From: Antennarius striatus
Lineage: Eukaryota > Chordata > Actinopteri > Lophiiformes > Antennariidae
Assembly: GCF_040054535.1 (NCBI RefSeq)
Contig: NC_090791.1
Location: 16,703,827-16,767,826 of the forward strand
Length of the DNA: 64,000 nt
Direction: 5' to 3'
Shown here: piece after piece, positions 22,706 through 45,019 of the stretch
Numbering within the stretch: position 1 is the stretch's first letter
How the letters are laid out: each line of letters opens with the position of its first letter
Notes under the pieces: model-generated
Databases searched by the model: none
What the model was told of the DNA's origin: nothing
Seen by the model: only the letters and a program-made list of their open reading frames with translations
Translations under genes and position numbers: made by a program

Positions 22706-23850
22706 AACTGGAATTTGCTGCAGTGACCAATTGGAAATTGTTTTTTCCAATTGCTTGGAAAATCTGGTGATGCTCTCCATGGTAACACAACATGAAGTGT
22801 AACTTATGCCATCAGTTATAAGCCTTAATACCCAACAACCACATTATTAGGGTGCAATCATTAGATTTGTCAGCTTTGAGCGACAAAGCTTACTGGTTAC
22901 CATGAGATACTGGTCTGCTAGTGAGGACGAAGTTAAAACTGGGTTTATCTTCGGTTTTCGGTGTAATCAGCATTAAATCCTTGAATATAATGGAAATGAC
23001 TCCAAGTTTAAATGAAAGATTTTCATGTTGACTCTATTGATCCATTTATTTGAATTTTATGAACATGTGGAGGCTTCTACCATCAACGCGGATGCACTTC
23101 ATTTCTTAGACATTCAGTTTGCTCTCTGAATTATTGATGCTGCTAAAAACTGCACATAGCATGACGTGATGACATGACTTAATACAGCAGCAGCTGTAAT
23201 AACCGCTCAGAGCCAGTTTGTGTTCTTGTTGGAGAACCCAGCCTGAATCTTGGAGTCTCATAACTGCAATCAAGAATTCTCCCTGGTTCTCTCCCATCCT
23301 ATCCTGCCTGTGTTGAGATTAAAAATTGTTGCTGATGTGGCGGGAGAGCATATGCGTCTTCATCAGGATTATATAAGAAGCAAGACGAGGCCACAGAAAT
23401 GTGCGCAAGCATCCATCTTAGCTTCAAAATGGAAGCCCCTCAAAGCAGCCTCTGAAACAGCAGACAGCTTCAGGCCTGCTGTCTCTCCCCCAGAGTCAAT
23501 AAAACCCTCATGATGCTCTTGGTTTCAGCGGCAGAAGCCATCTAATATGAAGAAAAACGCTCAGCCCCGCGCGTCAAGGGATTATATCAGTAATGATGGC
23601 TTAAGCGCATTTGGCTCCTCCTGGAGATCATTCTCAGGACTGAAGCACAGCTTTGGTAAAAAGCAGAGAAGCAATCCTGCGTGTTTTCCTACCTTATGAT
23701 TAATCCACTCTCCTTGAGGAATCCATAAATCACACCTTGACCCTCTCGCTTTTGCGCAAATGCGGTCAAAATGTGAAAATGCTTTCCAGCCGTTACGCAC
23801 AGAACGAGCCTTCCTTCCTTCCTGCCTTCCTTTCCAGGGCGTGAAAATGT
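22706..23850. other. Upstream of cdk5r1, nothing recognised
   Basis: Presumed 5' UTR intron or upstream DNA of cdk5r1. No exon of another gene is visible. Confidence 0.4.
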
Positions 23851-23879
23851 TTTTCTATCTGCTCCAATCCTTCATTTAC

Positions 23880-24360
23880 AAAACGTCTCTCGGTCGTCGA
23901 TGGGAACACAGAGCCGAGATATGTTGCGCTCCTTCGCTCGAAGCGAGGAGGAAGATGTCTTCCATTGAGAGGTGAGAGTCTCTCCGGTCACAGAGACGGA
24001 ACTGAACGCATCGCTCCGTGAAGACGAGCCGGACAGGAGATGGGATGCAGAGGGGATGGAGGAAATGGAAATGTCCTCTATCAATTCCAAAAATAGACAG
24101 CAGCTTCGGAGGAGAGACGAGAGAGATGCGGGCATCTGCAGTTATTCGGGGTTGGATGTGGGAGAGAAACGGCGGCTTCTCATTGGCTGCCATCCGGATG
24201 CTGCTTACCGCGCTCCTTGAAGCCATTGGCCGCCGACAGGCTCCAGCCAATCAGAGGAGCCTCTGTCCGAGGTGCTGAAGCAGCCGAGCCAGATGTGTGA
24301 AGGATGCTGCTGAGTCCGACGAGGATGACTGCTGGGAAGATTTAATGAATCAGGTCGTTG
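23880..24360 (-). promoter_or_regulatory. Candidate cdk5r1 promoter region
   Basis: A GC-rich, CpG-containing block about 1.5-1.9 kb upstream of the cdk5r1 start codon. It has three CCAAT-type boxes within 70 bp: ATTGG at 24182-24186 and 24225-24229, and CCAAT at 24247-24251. There is no TATA box that I trust. The distance to the ATG implies a spliced or long 5' UTR. Assignment to cdk5r1 rather than to an unannotated divergent transcript is an inference. Confidence 0.4.
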
Positions 24361-24527
24361 GCCCGAAACTCACACCCACCAGGTGGTGGGGGCAGATTCT
24401 CCCACAGGAGGGAGGCCGAACCGCCTCGTTTTAATTACACACTGATGGAATTTAAGTTCGATTTTGATTTGAATTAAATTAAAACATACAGTAACTCATG
24501 CGACGTCATATAAGACACCACGAGTCC

Positions 24528-24900
24528 AGCAAGGCAGTCAACATCCCGCGACACCCCTGAATTAAATTTTTTTACCCTGACCTACAGATTTATGTGCCTC
24601 TGGCTTTATGAAAATGTTGCTTTTTGTTTTGTGATTATATCTCATGAGGTTTCAGAGATGTGTACCTAAAAAGGTTTAAAAGTGAAAATTTGACCTTGAC
24701 CTGGTTTTTCAAGGTCAATGTTGCAATCTAATTCTCATCCCCTTGCCTCCCCTGAATATAACGCCATTTGTTTCATCTTTAAGTCTTATCCAGTTCCTGA
24801 GGTATGTGCAAATAAATGTACAAAAGTTAAATTTTGACCTTGACCTAGTTTTCTCAAGGTCAAGATCATCATCTCATTTTCATCCCCTTTGAAAAAGTAA
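24528..24900 (+). repeat. Repeat A copy 3, with nuclear-receptor half-sites
   Basis: Aligns with the repeats at 3204-5283 and 6299-6757 (AAGGCAGTCAACATCCCGCG start, CACCCCTGAATT, ACCCTGACCTAC, CAGTTCCTGAGGTATG, TCATCTCATTTTCATCCCC). It holds two nearly identical modules, each TGACCTTGACCT followed 6-7 bp later by TCAAGGTCA: 24691-24717 and 24835-24862. The distal end of the repeat is missing. Confidence 0.6.
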
Positions 24901-25953
24901 TGTCAAAATGGATCTTTGGCCATTTTGTTTTTGTTTCACATTCGATTTCTTTTAGTTGTAACATACACTGTCTTGAATGTCCCCACCTGGGTTTAATAAA
25001 TGAATTGGTATGAGCCTCCTGTTGGATAATTTAGTGCATTTCAGAAACAGAAAGTATACTGAATGCACTGAATAACGCAGATGACAATGCTAGGATTCAT
25101 CAGGCTCAAAGTGTGAAAGAGTGGTTCAGAAGTATGACGTCATTTTCACACCTGGATTGTTCACCAGAGTCCAGACCGGAACCCAACGGAGAATCTTTGA
25201 GATATGCTTCTTTTTTTGGGCAGTGTATATTACAGATCGGTCAGAATTTTTTGGACACTTTACATTGAGTCACATTGTTGTTAATTTTTTTGTGTTATTT
25301 TATTTTAGTTTGTTTATTCATTTTGATGATTTTTAGGCTTAGAGCTCGTCTGGAGTCCGGTACTGTGCTCTATGTTTAGTGCTGAAATCTTAACACTTTA
25401 TCTGAGTTTTACAGTTCTCTGTTATGCTTCTGCTCAACTGCATTCAGGGAATTACTGCAGTCTGTTCTGCTGTATGTCACTGGATGAAAAGGTCAACAGT
25501 CATATGGAGCTTGCCAAATAGCGACCCCATATATACCTGCATTCTCAAGCCTCAGGTTGGTTTCATTTTCATGTTGTGTCCATCAGCAGCATCCCGGGTA
25601 TCTGTTATTGAGTCATCTCACGTCCGTCCTGATGTTTCAGAGTATCTCCTTCTTAAGACTGTTTATTTATGAGTAGCTAACATTTAAAAGGAAGCCTGAT
25701 GTAAAGTCATAACTAATGAGACACCAGCACCACTGCCAAAAAGAAGTCTTGCTTTAAAGTTTGAAACATCACCATTTTTAATAAATTACTAACATAACTC
25801 ATGATACATGTAAAAATACAGAAATAAGGGGAACGTCTACATGTAAAAAAAAAAAAAGTCAAACAGTGCTTTAAACTGTCTATTCTTTACTGTGTATTCT
25901 AAGCTAATTTCCTCTACAGGGGACGAATAAAGGATTTCATAATTTTTTCATCA

Positions 25954-25954
<1 letters not shown>

Positions 25955-26009
<55 letters not shown>

Positions 26010-26058
26010 GTTATTATTATTATCATTGTTGTTATTATTATTATTATTATTATTATTT
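25955..26058. repeat. (ATT)n microsatellite
   Basis: A trinucleotide ATT tract of about 100 bp with a few substitutions (ATC, GTT) near 26010-26032. Confidence 0.92.
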
Positions 26059-26449
26059 ATACACATTTACTCTGGACATAAAAGAAGCATTCATTTAAGT
26101 GAAAACTCAACACAACCCTAAAGCACTCTTTTCCTTTTGTGCTCTTAGAACATACTTCTGTGTATGTTACTGTATGAATCCTAATAATTTAATAAGCATT
26201 CATTTGCTAGCCTGACCAATATTAGCTGCTTTCCATCTCATCAACAGACACACTTGTTGAATACTTGTTTTTTTTCTTTATGTCATGTTAGGATTTAGAT
26301 TAGGATTTAATTTAGATAAACGGGATGTTGGGGACGAGGTGGAGCCATGAACCCTGTTCTTCCGTGTCCTTGTACAGTTTAATCCTATCCATAAGAATAT
26401 GTGTCTGTCTATCTATCTATCTTTGCTTTAGTTTCATTTGCAGTCTTTT

Positions 26450-26815
26450 ATTTCAAAGGCTGTGTGGTACACCCACTGCACAGCCTTCCCTGCATCGTCG
26501 GGATTGGTCTCCACACATCAGTAAAATTTATAAGACTCTTGAGGGAAGGGGTGGCCTGAATCTTCAAGGACACCACCCACTGTGACCACACACTGCTGAA
26601 CCTTCGGCAGTATGGGAAAAGTTCAGGGCAATAAAATCACTCAGAGTGAGGAGTAGCTTATCCCCAGGGCCGTAGCCTCCATCATCCCCCATCCCTGACC
26701 GAGGTTGAGGAGAGGCCCACCCACCCCCGCCTCCACAGGCCTTCACCACAGTCCTCAGCCTCTGTGTGTACCCAATCAGTGCACCCAATCATTTTATTCC
26801 ACAGCTTATAAAAAC
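26450..26815 (+). mobile_element. L2-like LINE ORF2 tail fragment
   Basis: One frame reads through ISKIYKTLEGRGGLNLQGHHPL, then a stop, then CDHTLLNLRQYGKSSGQ-like sequence. This is a layout I recall from the C-terminus of L2-type fish LINE ORF2 (a KIY...R block, then H..P, then a conserved LPSG-like region). It is short, with stops and no defined ends. Confidence 0.5.
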
Positions 26816-27340
26816 CTTTCATTGCATTACATCAGGGGACAGAATGTCTGCCTCATGTCTGTCTGTTACTTCATGAAGTGAACTTGTTCACAGTGATGAA
26901 CTTCTTGACTTCATGATGCTACATAAGCCACACATAAATGTTGTGTTGGAGGTGGGGTTGGGTTTTTTTTTAATCATCAGATATTAATGATCACAAACAA
27001 AAATTAAACTTAAAGCTGTGGATGTGAACAGAGTTGCACACATATATTTCATCCCTGGAAGCAAGACAAAAACATTATTGAGTACAAAACACCATTTTAC
27101 TTATTGTGAGTTCACCTGTAATCATACACTGAAATTCACGTGGATGTAGAGCATTGTCTGTTTTTATTGTGTTTTTATACGATTTGTTCTTAAAAAAGAT
27201 GATTAAAGTCATTGCTTCATCAGTGGATTAATTTAGATTATGGTGTCCTTTGCTTTGAATCCATATTCACAGATTCCAGGCTGTTTTTCGGTCTCTAAAT
27301 AGTTTTTTTTCTTTCAGACTCTACGGATATGATCAGTCAG
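26816..27340. other. Intergenic before rpain
   Basis: AT-rich sequence with no gene or named repeat seen. Confidence 0.4.
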
Positions 27341-27344
27341 CGGC

Positions 27345-27364
27345 ACTACATCCCCCATCATGCA
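27345..27364 (+). promoter_or_regulatory. ZNF143/Staf-type promoter motif of rpain
   Basis: ACTACATCCCCCATCATGCA closely follows the vertebrate SBS element (ACTACAnnTCCCAnnATGC), which binds ZNF143 and sits in many housekeeping core promoters. It lies about 140 bp upstream of the rpain start codon, within a short CpG-containing segment. Confidence 0.65.
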
Positions 27365-27501
27365 ATAGGCGCCAGCGCGCAATAACATCCGGGTCTTGAG
27401 GTTAAAAATTGTTTTGGTTTTGGCACCTTCGGAGAATCTCAGTCGGTTTGCTGGAGGAAGTTTCTGAATGCGCGTCGCGTCCCAGGGAAGCAGCCCCGCG
27501 G

Positions 27502-29809
27502 ATGGACGCTTTACACAAACACCAGTCCCTTTATAAAGGAACCACTCCGCCGTGGAAAGAAACCTACCGCAGGGTGAGGAAACTGACGGGGAGCCGGCGA
27601 GCAGAGAGTCGGCTAGCATGTTAGCATGTCGGACTCCATCACTGCTGTGACTCCACTGAGTGTTTTCCTCCCTCCGTGTTGTAGCGATGCGTGGACAGGC
27701 TGAAAAACAGCCGCTCCAGGCTGCTGGAGAGGTACCGACAGATGGGAGAGAGCCAGAACCTCCCGGCAGGGACCTCCATCATCGTCCAGGAGGTGATGGA
27801 AGACGAGTGGACGGCCTTGCGGTCAGAGGACCAGAGGCTGCCGCCTCTGTGGGGGCCGGAGGGCACGGCTGAGGTCAGCGTCCGCCTCGGCTGCTGTTCG
27901 ATACACGCGTGGAAGTTAAACTACAGATCCACGTCCTTAAAACTACTTTATCCACTGAATATGTCATGTTTACATGAGCTCAGACACACATCCGTGTTTT
28001 CAGCTACTCAAAGAGGGATTTAAAATAATTCATTTGGTTTAAAAAGGAGTAGAATCACTTCATCCTGTTTAAAACCAACATATCTGGGTTTTATTTTTAA
28101 AGGGAGCGTTGGTAAAAGTTGAACCTGACAAATAGCCAAAGCTAAAAGTAGTGAAGTACAGATCACAACATTTAAGTTGCATAACTTGTAAAAGTCCTTT
28201 AATTATAAGCACTCGAGTAAATGTACAATCCAGCACTGGTACCAGAGATCTAACTCTACCTTACAATTTTCAATATTTTGTAAGTATATGACATGTCTTT
28301 GTAATATCACTATGTGAAAACTGCAGCCTGCAGAGTTAGAATGAATGTTAGAGTGTAACTTGTGTAACTACCTGGTATGTACGTAATCTTTTCTTCTTCT
28401 CAGATGTTTAGTGGCATGAAAGAGCACGACGAGCTGGCCGTACTGGAGGAGATCCAGCAGGAGCTAATGTCTCAGGGTAATCTCTCTATGGATGGAACCA
28501 CACTGTTTCCTCCAGCATGTCCATACTAAAGCAGGCTGTCCAGTAGAATAAATGTTGTACCAGATGCATTGAGAACAGATTTCTGGCCCCGTTTAATCAC
28601 ATTCTCTTCTTTTCTCAGAGATGAGTATCATTGAGGAGTACGAGAGGAACCTGAGGTTTGAGCAGCAGTACATTTCATCTGTAGTGGAAGAGATGGACGA
28701 GACTTACATTATTTGCCCCATTTGTCACACGTAAGCCCAAGAAATGGACCACTAGGACAGATACTGACCAGACCGACAAAACTCTATTTGGCTTAAATTG
28801 TCTATCTGGCACTGATAGTTTATAACACAACTTTTTTCTCTCAGGAGAAACCTGAACATCGACAGTGATTTCATTTCCTGCCCCTGTGGACTGTACATTA
28901 ACACTAAGGTTTGTTACTCCTTAAAATGCAGACACACCTAGACACTGGATACTTTTTGAAGATGTGCTTTATTTCATTCAAAGTTTTGAAATTTGTATAT
29001 TTTGAAGCAAAGTGTAGCGTCACTCCCCTTCCTTCTGGAGTTTGTGTTTTTAGATGAGGCACCTCAAAGATTAGTGACTTTAATGAAAGTACATCGGTAG
29101 TATCCTTCTGTTTGTGGATCACAGACACCTCTCATTTACAACATAGAAACTATTACACCATTACACTTGGATTACACTGTTTAAGTTGTATGGAGCCATT
29201 TCCTGTTTCAAAACAAGGCCCCATCTCCTTCATGTTCAGCTGCAGGTCTGTTCTTAAGTGAAACTCCATAAATGTTCTGCAGACTAAGAAAAGTCACCCA
29301 ATTTTCCGCTGGCAGGGTTACGTGAAGATTGTGAATGCATTTGAATTCCTAGCTACTTCTGTCTGTAATGACTTCTGCTAAAAGCTTCCACATCTGGTCT
29401 TTAGGAGAAGAACATCACTCCTGACGTCCTGCTCCATCTCCTGGAGTCCAGGGTATCAGAGCACACGGAGAGCTGCCTCCACAACCCAGCTTTTTTTGTA
29501 GCTCCCAACTTCGACTGCCCATCCAACCTGATGATGAGCTGCAAGGTAGAAAGACATCCGTTCCTCAACACACACACTCTGGATGCTGGTTGACAGCGAC
29601 TCTCTGCCAGAAATGTCTTTGAATCCTTTGACCTCATTACTTCATAGTGTTGTTTCTTCATTGCATGTGAGAGCTGACCTGCTAGTGTCCCTCAAGGAAA
29701 AACAATCACTGTGGAACCAGACAACGGTCTTATCAGTGCTACCAGATCTGATATTTATTGTTTTCTTCTCTGCTTTCAGGTGTGTGACTACCTGTCCATT
29801 GTGCTGTGA
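27502..29809 (+). CDS. rpain: RPA-interacting protein (RPAIN/RIP)
   Basis: Seven coding exons, all GT-AG: 27502-27573, 27685-27873, 28404-28476, 28619-28730, 28845-28908, 29405-29545 and 29780-29809. Together they give 681 nt, 226 aa; human RPAIN is 219 aa. RPAIN carries replication protein A into the nucleus through importin beta. The N-terminus (WKETYRRRCVDRLKNSRSRLLERYR, about 18-42) matches the conserved basic segment. The middle has VQEVMEDEW and LAVLEEIQQELMSQEMSIIEEYE. The C-terminus has putative zinc ligands C144-x2-C147, C161-x-C163, C194-x-H196 and C216-x2-C219, ending in CDYLSIVL. The first ATG that starts the conserved block was chosen. A polyadenylation signal AATAAA follows at 29859-29864. 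psmd11 starts only 0.9 kb downstream on the same strand. Confidence 0.95.
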
Positions 29810-29858
29810 ATGAAGAAAGTTATGTTAGTTTTATTTTTGTTTTTGTTTTTCTCTCTGA

Positions 29859-29864
29859 AATAAA
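29859..29864 (+). terminator. rpain polyadenylation signal
   Basis: AATAAA, 50 nt after the rpain stop codon, followed by a T-rich stretch as expected for a cleavage site. Confidence 0.75.
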
Positions 29865-29869
29865 GTCTA

Positions 29870-35912
<6,043 letters not shown>

Positions 35913-37369
35913 GGTCAGACACCACAGTTGTGACGTTAGCGCCTGTGTGTGAATGGTTCCTAGAAGACACGCTAGTTGTTGAGTAGGAGGTGACAGATTT
36001 GTTTGACATTTAACTCGGGGTCCCAACGGGCTCAGATTGAGAGTGACGGTCGATTACTTTGTTGGTTGTTTGTTGTAAGACGGTTTTTATTGTGGAGGCG
36101 GATGAGGAAACAATCTTTTTTTTCCCGACAAAACTTCCAACATTCTCCCAGTACAGAACTGATGCTTTTTGCTATTTAAAGTTGTTTGGGGGTTTTTTGG
36201 AAATTTTTTATGCATTTCTGTTGTTAATGGTTGAGTTTCTGCTCTGTGAGTGTCTCAGGTTCACGTCCACTCGTACCCTGTAGCTGAGCGTAGCTTAGCT
36301 TGGTTTAGCTTATTTTAATAGTACAGTACAGTCTGAAAACAGGAAGAAGCTCCTGGTTTTATGTAGGAAGCTGACAGCAGGAGGAGCTCCTCTGATGTTG
36401 CACCGTTCCTTTGAATGTTAGCTTGATGCCAACAAATCGGTGGATGTGTTTCTGTCTTACTTTCAGAGAGAGAGAAGCCACCAGTCTGTCTGGTCACACC
36501 TCCTCTGATCACTTCAACCGGGGAGGGAAGAGAGGTGGAGGACGAGGAGATCACAGACGAGTTAGAGGAGCTGACCAGACGTTCAGCCTGGAGGGACGGA
36601 CTCCTGCTGCTCCTCCCTCAGCCCTCTGTTCTCCTTCCTCCTGTCTCTTCCTTCAGCCTGACGGGGGGGGTTGATCTGCCCCGGCGGCTCCTCCCTACGA
36701 ACACATCCAGACACTGTGCCCTCCTCCTGGCTTTCTCCTCTGTGTCCGGTCGCCTCCCTCCGTTTCTCTCTGCACTGGCCATCAGGGAATCTTGTAATAT
36801 AACAATGAAAACGTAAACAGATCCTAAACGTTCATGTATAATAGTTAAACATCGTCTCAGAGGGTGATCAGGGATTGGTCGGTTGATTCACACCATTCAT
36901 CTATGAACTCTTGCCCCCTCACCTGTCTCCACCAGATGTGGTGGTCTACACTCAAAAGGCATTCTGGGATTGGTGGACCAAACGGGGAGTTTTCTCCTCT
37001 GTCCAGGCGGGACCGTGCCACAGGGAGAGGACGTTCACCACCGCGGCGGGTGTGTCCCTCAGCCCCCTGTCCTCCCCCCTGCACTCCTGCGTTTTGTTTG
37101 TACATAACATTGCGAGCGCCTCTGTTGGAGGGGCTGATATATTCACACTGTTCCTTTTTTTTTTTTTTATATATAACACGTCGCAGCAGAGCGAACCTTC
37201 AACGGAAGCGTCGGTAGTCACTCGACGTGTGGCTGCAGCCGGAACTTTGCCTCCTGATGATTCGGGTTTATCTCTGGAGAAAATGAAGCTGTACATTTAT
37301 GGGAACTTACTTTTGCAAAGACTTGAGGGGTTACCCGATATGACAAAGGGGAAAGCAAATGCTAATAAA
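35913..37369 (+). other. psmd11 3' UTR region
   Basis: Downstream of the TAA there is about 1.45 kb to an AATAAA at 37364-37369. A good acceptor (polypyrimidine then TTACTTTCAG ending at about 36464) and an AAG|GTCAGA donor-like site right after the stop (35913-35918) suggest that a 3' UTR intron is possible. Open frames here (up to 201 codons) have no conserved content. Confidence 0.45.
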
Positions 37370-38580
37370 AAAAAAATTCAACTTCCAGATGTGGGATGTC
37401 AGGATCCTGAGTTTCTTCTTGAGCTCATCAGTTTGTTCTTTTTAAATCTCCTGAAGGGGGTGGAGTTGTCTCCTTTCTGGGACAGTCCACCTGAGGTTGT
37501 AGAGGTACAACACTAGAAAGCACTGCCAGTGTTCTTACCTTCAATCGATGTTGCCATGGTGACCTCACTTTAGCCAGATCTGGCTGATGCGGGAACACCA
37601 ACAAAATTGCTGATCCTGGAGACATCGTTTAGAGTCGTAGTTTACGAACAAATCCAATCAGTTTTCTGTACAAATTACGACAACTTTTAAAAGAATTGCA
37701 GTGAAAACAAGTTGATTCTTTGTCACCATGTCTTTCAATGTAGTTTTCTCCTGAACAAAAACTTCCCTAAGTAGTATTTCTTGTATATTATGTTCACTAT
37801 GGAGTGGCTTTTGTTCCTAAAGGCAGTAGTCGACTACAACCAGTTACCGTGTTACTACCAGTCCTCACTGTGGCTTTCAGTTGGGTAACAGGCTGTGTTC
37901 AGTCGGAAACTCTGGTGTCGTTGGAGGAGTTCATGCTCATTTGTAAAATGTTGGATCTACATCTGAGCCCAATGAGCATCATGGGAACTGGGGAACTGAA
38001 TTCATTTAGCAGTAGAGAACCAACAAAGAACAATGCTACAAGTGGGATAGAACGCCGAGTCAGTGTTTCATCGTGTGGCGCTTCTTTTAATGCATTGTTG
38101 AAAAGTGTTTTATGAGGTAAAAGTTTGTTTTATCACATGAAATCCGGGCAGGAGGGTAAAAAATAAGTAAAGGAGAACACATCTAGATGAGTTCTAAAGA
38201 TTGTTAGATCACCTGAAATCTCATTTTACCAAGACAACCTTGAGGGTGTCTGAACAGTGACATCTGGTGGAGAGATTCTGTCACCGCATCGAATAATTAT
38301 AGTACTGTACGTATTTGCAATTCAAATATGAAAGATTAGTTTGTAACAAAACTTTCGGAACATATTTTAAGAAACCTTAGGGTCAGATTGGATTTAGTAG
38401 AATTAAATTCCTTTTTCACACGTTAATATATTTAGGATGTCCACAGTGTTTGTCCTACTGTCTGCCATGGGCCTGTGATTAACACCTACTGTAGGTGATT
38501 CTCTTCCCTGGGGTGTGAGAGATCAACACATGTAAAGACAAGTGAAGCCTCTTTTAAAATGCGCCTTGATTAACTGTAAG
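37370..38580. other. Intergenic between psmd11 and dlx3
   Basis: No gene recognised. Short frames on both strands are non-conserved. Confidence 0.4.
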
Positions 38581-39057
38581 CAACTCTCAGCCTACCCCCA
38601 ATCTGCATGTGAATAGTGGGGGGTGGGGGGTGGGCAGCGCCGTAAAGCTGGTCCGCAAACACTCCCTATCACAAAACAGCATTATGCGTGACTGGGTGAT
38701 CCGCTCGGCTTCGGGCGCGTAGGAGTAAATGTCGGGAGTTTACTGGTAAAGGCCCGAGGAGAGTCTTACTGGAGGTTTCTGTGGGGAGAAAGAAGGGAGC
38801 CAGACAGGAGACAGTCAGAGCCGTCTTGGCCTCAGGGGTAGAGGTAGGGAACGAGCAGGACAGCCAATGAGAAGGAGACTTCGGCTGCGCTCCGTCCTGC
38901 CCGGCTTGGCTCAGCTTGGCGCGCCCTGTAATTATGAGCTCTAGATGGGTTGGGCGGCGGACAGCACGGCTGGTGCGTCAAGGGAGTTTGGGAGACGCCA
39001 GGTCCAGACTGTAAGGAAGAACCCTTCTACACAGTTTAGAGCGAACAGCCTGAGAGA
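38581..39057 (+). promoter_or_regulatory. dlx3 promoter / 5' UTR region
   Basis: A GC-enriched block upstream of the dlx3 start codon, including a G-run (38618-38631), GGCGCGCC (38918-38925) and a TAATTATG homeodomain-type site (38929-38936). The start codon at 39058 has context GAGAATGAAC. No TATA box is clear. The transcription start cannot be fixed from sequence. Confidence 0.4.
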
Positions 39058-44353
<5,296 letters not shown>

Positions 44354-44711
44354 GGGTAGAAACATGCCCAGAAATATGACTGTCGCTGTAAACGCAAAGG
44401 CATTGGTTGAGCGTGGATCAGAAATATCCCTCCAGTGAGACAGTAGTCATGATGGATGCATGTTGTACAACAGGCTTTTCTACAATTTTATGAGCACCAT
44501 AACATAGATGTCATAATGGAGACTGATGTCAGTTGGCCTGGAATCCCTGACGAGATGTAATGTTTTGTAAATCTAATGTTTTAAGTTTGACCGTATTTAT
44601 ACTTTTATCGATTCTTCCCCTTTAAAGTTTTGTTTTTTTTGTAAAGAGCCTCTGACATAATTTTTACTTTTGGACTAAATACTACTGACATTCTTGAAGG
44701 CTTCGCAGCAT

Positions 44712-44717
44712 AATAAA
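44712..44717 (+). terminator. dlx3 polyadenylation signal (candidate)
   Basis: AATAAA, about 360 nt after the dlx3 stop codon. It is the first canonical signal downstream. Confidence 0.55.
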
Positions 44718-45004
44718 GATCAACACAACAGCATGGTGGACAAAACAAGGCATGAAATGTAAAGCATTTAGTTGAGGTGAACAAGTTTGAAAGTCCAAAT
44801 ATAAACAAGACAAAAGACAAACTGAACCAAGACTGAACATTTATATCAAATTTCAAACTGATTCACACTTTTTCCACAGAGATTAAGCTGTGACAATCAC
44901 ATCATGGATATTATCAGCGTGGACTCCGCAGTGGACGATTAATGTCAGTCGCTCGATATGTGAGTCCTTACAATGTTCATCCAAACAACTCGGCTGTCAT
45001 TTTA

Positions 45005-45019
45005 ACAATGGCCCATTGT
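45005..45019. promoter_or_regulatory. Inverted SOX-type palindrome
   Basis: ACAATGGCCCATTGT is two ACAATG half-sites facing each other with a 3-bp spacer. This is the layout known for SoxE (Sox9/Sox10) dimer sites. It lies about 650 bp downstream of the dlx3 stop codon. Confidence 0.4.

Noticed and set aside
22584-22793. Ser-Asp repeat protein (SDSDSD...)
   Set aside because: It is a translation of the TCAGAA hexanucleotide upstream of cdk5r1, with no other protein features.
36911-37516. A 201-codon frame and several overlapping ones downstream of psmd11
   Set aside because: Composition is non-conserved and they lie in the presumed psmd11 3' UTR. No splice links or domain motifs were found.
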